A stretch of DNA of 64,000 nucleotides from Chrysomallon squamiferum (lineage: Eukaryota; Mollusca; Gastropoda; Neomphalida; Peltospiridae): positions 10,192,976 to 10,256,975 of the forward strand of contig CM022665.1 in the NCBI GenBank assembly GCA_012295275.1, in the 5' to 3' direction. The notes under the pieces are model-generated. The model searched no databases and was not told where the DNA came from. It worked only from the letters and a program-made list of their open reading frames with translations. Positions 38,191-50,400 of the stretch are shown here, one piece after another. Position 1 is the first letter of the stretch, and each line of letters opens with the position of its first letter. A program made the translations under genes and the position numbers.

Positions 38191-38623
38191 TAATGTTTTT
38201 TCATTTTTTATATAGAATTATTAATCATGATTCAATCGTATCTAAAACAAAACTTAAAAGTATTTGTTCTATGTAAAATCACACGTCTAAATTTAGCAGT
38301 GCATACCCAGGTGGGCCTACAACACCGATTTTCCTATAACAGATAAATCCTTTGTTGCTGACATAATTACGACAGGATACTTTATACTGCCTAACCACGA
38401 AACTAGTTCATTACACTGATAGGTGTAGAACGTGTACACTACACACTTGTTGTTGATTATTACTATATTGTGTGTTTATTTTTCGAACATTTAATCTTAA
38501 ATCTGTTCAGTTTAATGAGCGTAAATTTATAAATCATTTTTGCTTCTATTTTAACATATTTTGTATATTATAAATGTACTGTGATATTTAAATTATTTTT
38601 AAAATCATTTTTGCCTTGTTTTA

Positions 38624-38654
<31 letters not shown>

Positions 38655-39000
38655 AATATTGCATTATTAATGTATTTTAAATGACATTGTTTACATAAAT
38701 ATATTTTAGATTGTCTTATTTAACAAAAAACTATAACTTTTCCTATTATCTTGCAAACGAAAGAAAGTAAAAATAAATAAATAACTAGATAAATAATAAT
38801 TGTTGTTTGTTGAGCCAACTTGAACTTTTATTAGTCAAAACCGGGAGGCTTATTTTATCTTTTAAAAACATTTATTTAACATATAAATAAATATATTTTG
38901 GTGAAATAAACCGAGAACATTATCGCAAAATTTTAGAAAGGCCATTGAATTTTATCCACTGACACTTAAATCTTGAGAAAGATGATTCAGTTAAATGATT
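36993..39000. other. Low-complexity intergenic or intronic DNA
   Basis: It holds (AAT)n at 37140..37208, AAAT and AAAAT runs at about 37405..37450, (CA)n at 38048..38087, (ATT)n at 38154..38190 and (TATC)n at 38624..38653. The GC-richer patches at 37490..37700 and 38280..38450 contain no gene I can support. If the downstream exons at 40681 and 42209 belong to gene 2, this is part of an alternative intron. Confidence 0.5.
37140..37208. repeat. (AAT)n microsatellite
   Basis: Over 20 perfect trinucleotide units downstream of the gene 2 stop. Confidence 0.97.
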
Positions 39001-39449
39001 TTTCTAATACCTAATTTCCCATGTGCCAAGATGGTTAGTCGTGGGGAGGTCAACAAAGGGAACAACTCTAGTTGACTGGTCTTGAATAGCACACATGCTT
39101 TTCAATCGCTCTGAATCGTTAAATGTTTTCATTTCCATGTCAGAGAGGACGTGTTTCTCGACTCTTGCACTGAATCAAGTTCTCTCTCTCTCTCTCACTG
39201 TGTCTGAGAGATTCTGCGACAGATACGCCCTCTGGGCTGTCAGAGAGGGTGGGTGCCTGTTGCCCACGTGCTTCACAACAGCTTCTTCTGATCAGCAACA
39301 TTCATTCAGAAACCAGTCTATTCCATTCAGGGGCCATTACAACATCTGCATGAAAAAAAAAAAAAAAAATTATCTAATTTTTCTTCCAGTGCAATCCAGC
39401 CATTTTAATTTAGTAAAACATGTGATACAGAGGAAATCAAGGGGGAAGT

Positions 39450-40030
39450 CTGTCCAGACTAACACTGTAACAGAGGAAGGGCAAAGGACCATGGCCCATT
39501 CCACGATTCCAGAATCGAACGACGAGGCGTCCGGCTCCCGTCAAGAAAGACACCGGAAGTTTTAAAAAAAACAGGGGAAAGGGCGGTTCGATTACTTCAA
39601 TCCACGCATGGATTTTCATGAGCGTGTTATTGGAACATATCGTCCAGGACGCTCAGCTAAGGATATTAGGATTTTAGCCGACGCAAGCAGTTCATAGAAT
39701 GATGAACAATTCAGAATCAAAAAAGCTAGACACCCGGAAAATTCATGGGGGGTAATACCAATAGACAATGAGCTCTGGTTATTGTGTTTGTCGGGAATAA
39801 GGGATAGTAGACAAACTGGATTGGGTTAGAAAAGTTCTGGTGGCCAGTTCAACCAGCCCTTTCTTCAATTCTTGCAACCCAGGGAACAAGCCATTAGTGG
39901 GTGGGGTTAGGATATGTTGGGGGTTGAACAGAGAAAAAGTTAGCTTTGCCAAATGTAAATTCATGCATGCATGTCGAAAATGTTTGAAATAAAAATGTTG
40001 GATTCGCATTAACCATGTATTATTTTGCAC
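39450..40030 (+). pseudogene. Relic of a DIRS-like gag gene
   Basis: On the plus strand, after a premature stop and shifts of frame, the sequence reads a piece like FRIKKARHPE..WGVIPIDNELW (around 39711..39780). It then reads CWGLNREKVSFAKCKFMHAC followed by RKC (around 39915..39990), ending in TAA. The Cys/His spacing matches the zinc-knuckle end of gag proteins of DIRS-type retrotransposons, as I recall them. The region is richer in GC than its surroundings. Upstream of it, up to 39565, is an open frame of 156 codons ending in an Arg/Ser/Gln-rich segment that may be the same gag. It is broken and not functional. Confidence 0.5.
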
Positions 40031-40367
40031 CTTAATCCCTGAAACTAAGGAAAGTCACCAAGAATTAATTAGAATTTTTTTTTTTTTTTAAAGTTTAGAG
40101 AGGAACAGATCTGCCATTGTTGCAGTCATTGAAACAATTTTTAAATTTTTAATTATTTTTTTATAGTTTAACATTTTTGAACTTCAGATGCATTTTATTT
40201 TAGAATTATATTACATTTTAAGGTTGTTAAATGACACTGGGAGGGGGTATTAAAAAACCCTGATATGGGTCTAACACCTTATATAGCACATAACCTTATT
40301 TGCATAAGGGGCTTAATGTTTCATTGTTAAATAATTAGTGGTAAAAAGTTATTATATTATGTCTGTC

Positions 40368-40500
40368 TGTCTATCTATCTATCTATCTATGTATATGTGT
40401 GTATATGTGTATATACATGTGTGTATGTATATATGTGTATATGTGTATATACATGTATGTATGTATATATGTGTATGTATACATTATATATATATATATA
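40368..40500. repeat. TATC/TATG compound microsatellite
   Basis: Tetranucleotide and dinucleotide runs (TATC, TATG, GTAT, TA). The open frames across it, rich in Tyr, Val and Cys, are artefacts. Confidence 0.9.
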
Positions 40501-40680
40501 TGATGTATATGTTTATATGTATGTGTGTATATTGTCTGATATGAATTCAGTGTCACCTGCTCATTTTATATTTAGTTCTATTAATCTGTTTTTTGGGGGG
40601 TTTTAAATTGTAACTTACACATGTACTTGGTCTGAACTAATAAAAATATTTGAAAACTAATTTGAAATATTTTTTCTTAG

Positions 40681-40739
40681 ATCAAATATGAGCTCTGAAA
40701 CAAGAGCTGAAGACAAAATGGATTCAGCAGATGAACGAG
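40681..40739 (+). CDS. Internal exon of a ParB-like gene, plus strand (alternative 3' end of gene 2?)
   Basis: It follows TTTTTTCTTAG and ends at AACGAG|GTTTGC. Only the phase 2 to 1 reading is open: SNMSSETRAEDKMDSADER. The homologous exon of gene 3 (47329..47214, minus) has the same phase, position and ending (GAACGAG|GTTT). Gene 2 exons ending at 35266 or 35560 are in phase 2, so splicing from gene 2 is allowed. No separate ParB first exon lies nearby upstream, so this is either an alternative end of gene 2 or a leftover of a lost paralogue. Confidence 0.55.
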
Positions 40740-42208
40740 GTTTGCACAAAATTTCTGTATTAAATAACTATAAATGATACTAGTCTAGGTATGAAAATTA
40801 ATTAATCATTGTTAGTGATAGTTCTAAATATTTTTAATTATAATTTGTTAGGATGACAATAAAATCACTGTGAGCAACTGGTAAATATTAGCAGGATATG
40901 ATATCTATGTAACTTGTTTTTGTTATTAAAATTATTATTTTAATCTTTGTTTTTATTACATTCATAGTGTATTAGATAATTATAAACCCATGACCAACTG
41001 CTGTGAATGCATATTTAATATTAAATGAATCCACTGAAGATTATTATTACTATTGTTATCATTTTTAAAACCAAATGTAAAGACATTCAGCTTTCCCAAG
41101 AACCTAACAAAGACATACAAAAAAAAAAAAAAAAAAAAAAACCCACAAAAAACAATTGTTTTACAAAACAAAAATTAAATTTATCAGTTATAGGTGATAT
41201 TTCTTTGTTTCATAATAATGCTGACATTTATAGAGAATTGAAATAACTATTTTAGTTCTGTACAATTCTTTCTCTGAATATACTTTTTTCATTTTTTCTT
41301 TGTTTGATCCTCTTCACTGATTCTACTCAGTTTCTCTTTTTATTTCTCCAGTCTTGTTATCTCTTCATCCCTCTCTATCCCATCCTGATTCTATTATATT
41401 TTTTTTTTTGTCACTATCTATTTCTTCTAATTCCTGATTATTCTCTGTATTCATAGCTGTGCATTTTATATTTATCTGTGTGTGTATATGTAAGTACATC
41501 TGTTTCTATGCATTTGCCAAAGAACATCTACTGAGGAAGACAAGTTAGCTATTCTGCTATGTCTCTGTATATGTCAGTGTATTTCTGTTTAGCACAAATA
41601 AACATTTCTCAACAGTCAACAGTATTTCAGTATTAATTTATTTCTTATTTATATCAGGAAAAAAATTATAAAAAAAAGAAAAAAAAAAGAAGAAATAATA
41701 AGATTCTAAACTGGCAAAGTAAGACACAGACACACAAATCTACATACATACACACTTACAAATGTTTACATAGATATAATCATACGTATTACAATTATTA
41801 TCCATAATTGCTTGGTATGTAATGTCATTACAAATTTCTGTATTTTTTATTATGTAAAATAAATGGAAATGTTAAATAATTTATTATTATTATTTTAGCT
41901 TATTTAAATAATTATTTTATATTTTTATATGTAATGATTTAATTGGTTAAACTGTATTATTTTTTCCTTTAATTTTATATATTTGAAACCAACAGATACA
42001 TTCATACATATTATTATACACACAGACACACACACACTCTCGTACAAAGAGAAAATGAAACTGTTTTTCGAAATGCAGAAGTGTGTTTTAATAGCAATAT
42101 CACCAGTTTAAAAATAATAGTCAAATAAGTTTCTCTCTAGCATTATTAATTTTAACTATATTTTATTAAAAAAATTTAAAAGTATATATTTTTCTTTAAA
42201 TTCTTCAG

Positions 42209-42288
42209 ATGCATTTTCAAGAATATTTCAACGAACAAGCAATAGACAGCTGAACAACTTCCATCTGTGTGTAAAGAATCTGGGTTGA
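42209..42288 (+). CDS. Terminal exon paired with 40681
   Basis: It follows TTAAATTCTTCAG and is read in phase 1 as DAFSRIFQRTSNRQLNNF plus eight residues, ending at TGA 42286..42288. It is homologous to the gene 3 terminal exon (45765..45695, minus; ETLSRIFQQTREKHFHIYG). With gene 2 exons 1 to 4 plus 40681..40739 this would give a 210-aa protein. Conservation of frame in both arms of the inverted duplication favours real coding use. Confidence 0.55.
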
Positions 42289-43606
42289 AATTTATACATT
42301 TTTAATATATTTCATCTTCTAATCTTTTCACTTTGATTAATTTGGAATAAAAACTATGTAATACAAGTATAAATAGAGATATGATTTTTCAAAGATTAAA
42401 TTTTTTCACATGTGAATGGTCTAGCACAAATGAATAATTTTATCAGCTTTGGCTTCACATGTCAGTATAAGGGTATTGTGCTAATGTGTGTAAAAAAATT
42501 AAAGGTATATTTGCAACATATAGTATTGCATTATGAAATAAGGTTTGTCAGAGACAATCTTGCTTCAGAATAGGCCCTTAAAAATAGGTATTTAGGGAAA
42601 ATGTAGTTGTACTCAAACAGCACCAATAATTTAAAAATGTAAAAACAAAATAATAACTTTGGATCTATTTTACTTAACAACTTTGAATTTTTATCAATTA
42701 GTTGGGAGTCAACACTGTATTTCCCAAACAAAAAATCACTGTTATAAATTTATGAAAAAAATAATCAGATGCAAAATGTTCTGAAAAACACGACCAGCAT
42801 TCAGTTCTATGATATTTGTCTTGAACAGAAATTGGGAAAGTTTTAAACAAACACTGTTGCAATGTAAAGACATATCTTTTAAAAAATTTGCAAATTGACA
42901 AATGAAGTAAATTTCAACAAATAATGCCTTTCAGTTATAGCAAAAAAAACATTGTAAAATAATACTGTGATGTAAATGATAATTTTTTATTTTTTTTATT
43001 AACATTTAGATAATGTATCTCATCATTTTCTTTTAAATTTATTTTATTTCATATTTTCAACACCTTTTTTTTTACTATATATGTTGTATTTCCTAATTAT
43101 TTTTTTGTTATATTCATATATTTTAGAGCTGCTGAATGCCTAGATACAACAGATATGACATAAATTCTTAATTTTTAATTAGATTTACTTTAAAATTTAT
43201 TTTAAATTTATATGTTAAAAATGCAAGAGGTTTGAGGCTGATTGCCTGTCATAGTTTAATGACATGTTGGCCAGTACAGGATATTATTTGGTTTTCTCTA
43301 TTATCATTATTTTCACATCTTTATTTCATGAGCTTAATTTTCAACTCTGAATAGTTCACATGTGTTACTTAATAACTCCTTCTACCAAAAAATTAACTTT
43401 TAAATATTAACAATAAGAGCCACATTAGCTGAAAAAATTTATGTCATTTACAATTACTAATTTTTGTTTTTAAAGTAATTTCAGTATTATTACTTGTAGA
43501 ATTCAGTGAATTGTATTTTCATATATTACAGTAATAATATATCTGCTGATGTAATGTTTGTTTTAAATATAAATAAGATACTGAGTTTTCTTTAAAATAT
43601 GTATTT

Positions 43607-44688
43607 TTTAATTATTTAATAATATAAATAAATAAAAAATTGAAAATACAATATCCTGTCATGTTTGCTAGAATGTTTGATTATAGGTTATTTACTCTTT
43701 TCTGCTCTTCGACGCACACACACACACACACACGCACACTCATAATTATTCAGATACTTTAACCAGATTTCTATTTCTTAATATATTCAAATGATAATTC
43801 ATTTGTGTCAGATATTTGTTTTAGTGCCCCTGAATCTACTACTTAACGTAGACACTTTTTGTTACTGAAGAATGAAATACAGATACATTGTATTGAATTG
43901 CAGAGATTCTGTTTGTTGATTTAATTATTAATAAATTACTCATGGTAAATAACAAATAACCAAACTCAAGCACTTTTTTATTAATGTTTGTATTTCATTG
44001 TATCCATATATGTACTATATTAGTAGCAAGTTATTGCTTGGGGTTTTTGAGGGTGTTTTTTTATGGATAACTGTTTCGGGTAATAATAAAATGTATTTAA
44101 TAAAATAACTAAGACTGCTATTATAAGTGCTGTTTTTGGTTTTTTTTTTTTTTAAATGTGGGTTGAAAGTCAAAAAACCCCAAATGAACAAAACAATTGG
44201 TTTCTGATATTAATTTGCATCCCTTTATATACTGATTTTTATTGAATATAGGTTATTGAATTTGGTTCTTTATCCTGTAAGGATGCTATTTTAATCTTTT
44301 GGCACTCATGTAAACAGACATGTAACAAATTATGAAGGTAAGGAGCTGTTGGTACAAAACTATCCAGGATGAATTAACAAAATATAGTCTGAAATTCTGT
44401 GATGATATATCTAATCCTGATATCTGTGATGTTTACCTTGACTTAAAAGAAGGAAGAAAACTGGTTCCTATAATGCTGTGAAACAAGTTTATAATATAAT
44501 TTAAAAAAACAGGGATTTAACTATAATTTTAATTTTATTTACACTAACAAAAACTTACTTTATATTCTATAACCAGTGAAAAGATGACATACTGAATCTT
44601 TTACTGAAATCTTTGAGGTAAAACATGAAAAATAAGATAAAAGTTTTCTTTCAGAATGAATTTTTTTTTATTAGATCAATACAAAACG
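43607..44688 (+). repeat. Segmental duplication, copy 2 (partner 30358..31412)
   Basis: This is the same sequence as the 3' flank of gene 1, in direct orientation, with an inserted (CA)n tract at about 43713..43738. It lies in the spacer of the inverted duplication. It shows that gene flanks, as well as exons, were copied within the cluster. Confidence 0.85.
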
Positions 44689-44699
44689 AAAACAACCCA

Positions 44700-45420
44700 G
44701 TAAAAATAAGCAAAATAGGATGAAGATGATAATGATGATGATGATGGTGTGTGTGTCAGAATTTCACTTGGTTAAGATTTAAGAAGTGACTTTTGAACGG
44801 TTTATTCCTGATTCTGGCATTCCCGAATCTGGCAGTGAGATTATATCACATCTTAATTCGACACACCAGTTGTTCCATTTCTGGCAGTTTATTTCTCACC
44901 CTTACTAATTGGTGTTCCGTCACCTTAACTGATGTACTTTTGTCTAAATTGGTAGTATTTCCTGTCTCCAAATTTTACTGAGATATAACATTAATTTCAT
45001 GTCTCCAAACATTAATTTTCTTGCAATCTCTATTGCGGCTCACATCTGCTCTTCATTGCTCATTAAAGTTAATCTCGTTAATCGCCCCCTCTGTTCTTCA
45101 CACATCTCGTTATCCCCATGCTTCTAAATTGGTCTTAATTGCTGACGACAGTTTTCCCATTTCTGGAAGCGGATTAGAACACCTCACCGCTTACCTAATC
45201 TGGAGACTGCCAGTTTTGGGAACATATCTTTTGAACATATATTTTTCACAGATAGTTTGAATGTGGTAATGGACTTCATGAAGCAATGGTCAAACCAAAG
45301 AAATAAGGAAATATATACTCAGTGACCTACTATATTATTATTTATTATGTATGTAATTTGCTTTGAACCAAGTTTTTAACATAACATAATTTTCACACTG
45401 ACATTAACTAAATCATATTT
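44700..45420. repeat. Possible unclassified mobile element or spacer
   Basis: GC-richer than its surroundings, with a repeated motif family (CTTAATTCG, TTGGTGTTCCG, TTCCCATTTCTGG, CCCGAATCTGGCAG). Short open frames here (62 and 79 codons) show no domain. It may be a SINE or MITE, but I found no terminal repeats. Confidence 0.3.
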
Positions 45421-45433
45421 ATTCCATTCTTAG

Positions 45434-45573
45434 TTCCAAAATTTATTTCTATGCCACTGCCACAACTACAGAAAAATCAAATAAAACAGTACATACTGAT
45501 GAATAAGCAATTGGAAATGCTAATGAGAAGGCTATTTTTAGGTCAGAATACAAATGTTGAGAAAATGAAGTAA
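45434..45573 (+). CDS. Candidate terminal exon, coiled-coil-like, plus strand
   Basis: It follows TTCCATTCTTAG. Read in phase 1 it encodes PKFISMPLPQLQKNQIKQY, then ILMNKQLEMLMRRLFL, then GQNTNVEKMK and TAA. The middle has leucine, isoleucine and methionine spaced as in an amphipathic helix. Exon 40681..40739 ends in phase 1, so it could splice here as an alternative to 42209. No homologous copy is seen on the other strand. Coding status is uncertain. Confidence 0.4.
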
Positions 45574-45689
45574 CATGACCATAGATTTTTCAGTCTGTAA
45601 CTAAAATTATGCTGAGAAGTGATGTGTCTAAATAACTTTGATGATTTATTAACCAAGATGCAAATGAAGTCATTCAACTGGCTCCAATA

Positions 45690-46081
45690 TCATTTCAACA
45701 CAGATTTGTTCCATAAATGTGGAAATGTTTTTCTCTGGTTTGTTGGAATATTCTTGATAATGTTTCTGAAGAATTCAAAAATACGTAAATATTTATTTCT
45801 AATAAAATACAGTTAAAATTTATAATGTTAGAGAAACTGTTATTTTACTAGTTATTTTTAAACTCGTAGATTTAATATCAAAACACACTTGCACATTTTG
45901 CAGAACAGTCTCACTTTCTCTTTGTATGAGTATGTGTGTATGTGTTTGTGTGTATAATAATATGTATGAATGTATCTGTTGGCTTCAAATTTATAAAGTT
46001 AAAGGTAAAAAAAAATAAAAACTTTAACCAGTTAAATCATTACATATAAAAATATAACATATATAATTATTTAAATAAGCT

Positions 46082-46123
<42 letters not shown>

Positions 46124-47402
46124 GAAGTAAATTAATTAACATTTCCATTTATTTTTTGTGTTAATAAAAAATGCAGACTGAAACTTTAATCACTTTACAT
46201 ACCAGCTGATTATGGACAAGAACTGTAATATGTATGTTTATGTCTATGTGTGAACATTTTGTGTGTGTGTGTGCCTTACTTTGTCAATTTAGAATCTAAT
46301 ATTTCTTCTTTCTTCTTCTTTTTACAGTTTCTGAAATAAATAAGAAATAAATTGATACTGAAATACTGTTGACTGTTGAGAAATGTGTATTTGTGCTAAA
46401 TAGAAATACACTGACATATACAGAGACATAGCAGAATAGCTAACTTGTCTTCCTCAGTAGATGTTCTTTGGCAAATGCATAGAAATTGATGTACTTACAT
46501 ATACACACACAGATAACTATAAAATGCACAGCTATGAATACAGAGAATAATCAGGAATTAGAAGAAACAGACAGTGACAAAAAACAGAACAGAATCAGGA
46601 TGGGATAGACAGGGATGAGGAGATAACAAGACTGGAGAAATAGAAAGAGAAACTGAGTAGAATCAGTGAACAGGATTAAAGAAAAAAAATGTAAAAGTAT
46701 AATCAGAGAAAGAACACAGAATGTACAGAAAACAGTTATTTCTGTTCTCTGTAAATGTCAACTTTATTAAGAAACATGAAGAAATATATCACCTATAACT
46801 AACAAAAGTAATTTGTTTTAATTTTTTTTTTTTTTTTTTATATATATTTTGGTTAGGTTCTCAGGAAAGCTGAATGTCTTGACAGTTGGTTTTTAAAAAA
46901 AATTATAACAACAGTAATAATCAATTTCAGTGGAGTCATTAAATATGCATATACAGCAGTTGGTCATGGATTCACAATTATCTAATATACTGTAAATTTA
47001 ATAAAAATAAAGATAAAAATATAATTTTAATAACAAAAACAACAAGTTAAACAGATATCATATTCTGCTAATATTTACCAGTTGCTCAGTGATTTTATTG
47101 CATCCTTACAGAAATTATAATTAAAAATATTTTGAAATATCACTATCAATGATTAATTAATTTTCATATCAAGTTTCATTTATAGTTATTTAATACAGAA
47201 ATTTTGTGGAAACCTCGTTCAAGTTTTGAATAAAGTTTCTCTTCAGTTCTTGAAAAGTCTTCACTAGAAGAGGTAGAACTTGAAAGTTCAGTTACTTTTC
47301 TTACTGGTCTTTCAGACCTTGCATCTGGACTAAGGAAAAAGTTTCAAATTAGTTTTCAAATACTTTTATTGGTTCAGACCAAGTACATGTGCAAATTACA
47401 AG

Positions 47403-47439
<37 letters not shown>

Positions 47440-47495
47440 TAATAGAACTAAATATAAAATGAACAGGTGACACTGAATTCATATCAAACAGTTAT
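45690..47495 (-). repeat. Inverted duplication, right arm
   Basis: This is the reverse complement of 40533..42290, carrying exons 3 and 4 of gene 3. Its divergence from the left arm is mostly in poly-A, CA and AAT runs and in the coding part of exon 3, which is 57 bases longer. Confidence 0.88.
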
Positions 47496-50400
47496 CATAA
47501 TCTTGATGAAAAGCCAATTGTTAAACACATTTCAAACACATAAAAATAAATAACATAAATATTATGAGTGACATCTGTTAAGTATATTATATTCCTTAAA
47601 AACCTTTTTTTTTTTTTGCTTGTTTCTTCTGCTTGTTTTGCTTTGGAATCTGCAGTTGAAGTGGATGCTAAATTGTTTTTGTTTAAGTTTGAAGTCTTGT
47701 CTTCTTTATCTAAAACAAGAAAAATAATGATCAGAAAAAATAAAATAAAATAAAAGTAAAAAATATAATAATATATTATATTGTAGGAAGTTAGGGGTCA
47801 GAGGAACTGTTTGATAATTTTTGTTTTTTTGTTTTTTTTGGCCAGATAGGGTTAGAATTTTAATTTTGTGTTGCCATTTGAACTAAAGACATTACGTTAT
47901 TAAGGGGCATGCAATGATTGGCCTTATCTTTAGAAACTTTTTAAGTTAACCCAGATTTCCTTTTGATGGATTTGAAACAAAAACAGACTAAAATGACAAC
48001 CTGCCTCATTACATCCACTTAGCATGAGTGTATTTCAATGCATGCCAATTTTAGCAATAAAAGAGTATTTTCCTTTCATCATCACTTTAAATTTGAAGTT
48101 GGTTCGACAACAACTCAGTTTGCAAGACAGAGAAGGGCCACTGGCTGGCTACAAGATGGACACACTCAAAGATCTGTGGTTCACCATCTAAATGTAAGTC
48201 AAAATGTTATTGGTATACTCTGAAAGAGGTTCAGGACGACTAATTCTATTCAGAATTGCTACTGTTCTGGAAGACCACGATCGACAACAGCACGGAAAGA
48301 TCGTTTCCTGATGATGATGGCATTGCAACAGCGTTTTGTGACTGCGCGGCGTCTTCGTAACCAATTCAGAACTGTTACAGGCAACAATCTGTCTGACCAG
48401 ACCATTACGAAGCGTCAGTGAGACAATGTTTGCCATGTTGGCATCCTGTAGTCCAACCACAGTTACCTGCCTATCACAGAAGGGCTCGTCTTGATCAGTA
48501 CTGATGTCATATAGTCTTGAAGCGTGAGCAATGGCAGAGACATTATTCACAGATGAGTCATGATACTTATTCCAGTTCAGTGATGGCATATTAGCTTATT
48601 TTTATTTGCTCAGATAATATAAATATACTTTATTGTTGTCACGGAATTTAGATTGCGTAACCAAATTTGTTACTTCAATCAGAGATCCGCTCCTTCTATG
48701 TTTAAGCGATGAAGCGTAACTTTAATTGTTACTACAAATCACATCCGCTCTTTTATTTTTAAGCTATGGAATTGAAATTGCGTAACTTTAATTATTACTA
48801 CAGTCACACCCGCTCTTTTTATTGTTCCCGCTAACTTTTCAATCCATGGCATTGTTATAAAAAGGCTAGCAGTTTGGTAATTTAAAAAAAAAAAGCAGAG
48901 CGAAGTAAGCGAGAGCTAAGGAGACGGTCAAGACGAGCGTTCAGTCAGGCGGGGAAACCAATATTTTTGAATGACATTGTCTTTACGGACGAGTATATTA
49001 AGCAATTATCTATTCTTATTTTGATAGGGTGCAATTACCCCGTGTCAATAACATTTATTATACCTAAAATGTATTTGTCCTCCGTGAAGATTCTTATTTT
49101 GGCTTGGTTTCCAATATGACCTTACTCGTATGACCTTTCTCATATCATTAATCAAAATTACTTAAACATATGTTTTATGATTGTATAATGTATTATTATC
49201 AAGTCACCTGTATATCATAATTAAACAATTAACGTTAGCCTTAACTGGTGTTGTGTTTATTTCTCTAGTGGATAGATACTTATTGATTTATGTAGATTGG
49301 TGTCAATTTAGTGTTTATATTCCTTGTTAGGTGACCATTAAAGCACCTTGTTACCCTAGACTGAGCCTTAATAAAACATACCAGGTGTTTAAAGGTGTGA
49401 GCCCCATGACAAGTGTTTTCTGTTAAAACGATAATTTAAATTACATAAGGAAAATATTATAATTGTAGCTATTGTAGCAGTAGTAGATTAGTAGTAGTAC
49501 AAGTAGCTGTAATAGTAGAGCTGAGGTAGTAATAGCTATTTACATAGCAGTGTAGCAGTGAAAACAGTAGAAGCAGCAGCAGCAGCCTCTTCTTCATTTA
49601 CATAATGGGCCGGATAATGTGCGAGATACATGACTATGCATACAGTGTATGTTACTAAGTTCCTGTCAGTTTTTATCGAACAGTTATGAAAATGGGGTGT
49701 CATGGAATTTTGTCCTGTAATGCATGTATTGGTGATGTATAATGATTATCAGCGAATATGAAACTGACTGGCAAAAATTGTGCAGGTTTTTTTTTGTTTT
49801 TGTTTTTTTTGTGTATATTTTGTCTGCATATAAAATTAATATACAGAGTATAAAGAAAAAAAGAAAAATAAATAATTCAATACGTCCCCTCTAGCTATGC
49901 CACTGCTGTCATCGATACATGCAATTTCTGGTAAAAGAAAAACAAAGAGATTTATAACATTCACATAAAAAATACATTAGTCTTAAGATATAACTAAAGT
50001 GTTTGTACAAAGAACATGACAGTAAAATAAGTATTCATCTCCAGTATTAATGAAACCTCTGGTTTATATTTTGCATAATTGTAACTGATTTTAATGCTAA
50101 TTTAACTAACTTACATAATAATACAAATGGCAGCACTTACCTTTTTTATACTCTTGTATAATGGCCTCAATTTCTCCATTCGTACCCGCACCTTTAAGAA
50201 CTTGAACGGATTTTCCTTCATTTTTCGTTGTAAACTTTTCTTTAAATTTTTTTTCATTATAGTCTACATATTTAATTTTAATCTTATCGACCAGTCCTGC
50301 AAATTCCAACTTTTTCAGTAGATATAATCGACGACTGCCATCAATAACATATTTTTTACGTTTATACATCATAACAGTCAACGGCTCCACATTATCTGCT

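Larger units (their letters stand above)
40533..42290 (+). repeat. Inverted duplication, left arm (partner 45690..47495)
   Basis: About 1.75 kb is repeated in reverse complement at 45690..47495, with a spacer of about 3.4 kb. Outer ends match from TGATATGAATTCAGTGTCACC. Inner matches include the block around TCTGTATATGTCAGTGTATTT (near 41563) and the terminal exons. Each arm carries one internal exon and one terminal exon of ParB-like genes on opposite strands. Confidence 0.88.

Noticed and set aside
48188-48589. 133-codon open frame on the minus strand
   Set aside because: It is the antisense shadow of the Tc1-like transposase relic on the plus strand.
49834-49930. Possible extra exon of gene 3 on the minus strand after a good acceptor (TTTTACCAG)
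   Set aside because: Its open part ends in phase 0 at the only nearby GT, incompatible with exon 2, and otherwise runs into poly-Phe. At most it is an alternative end.
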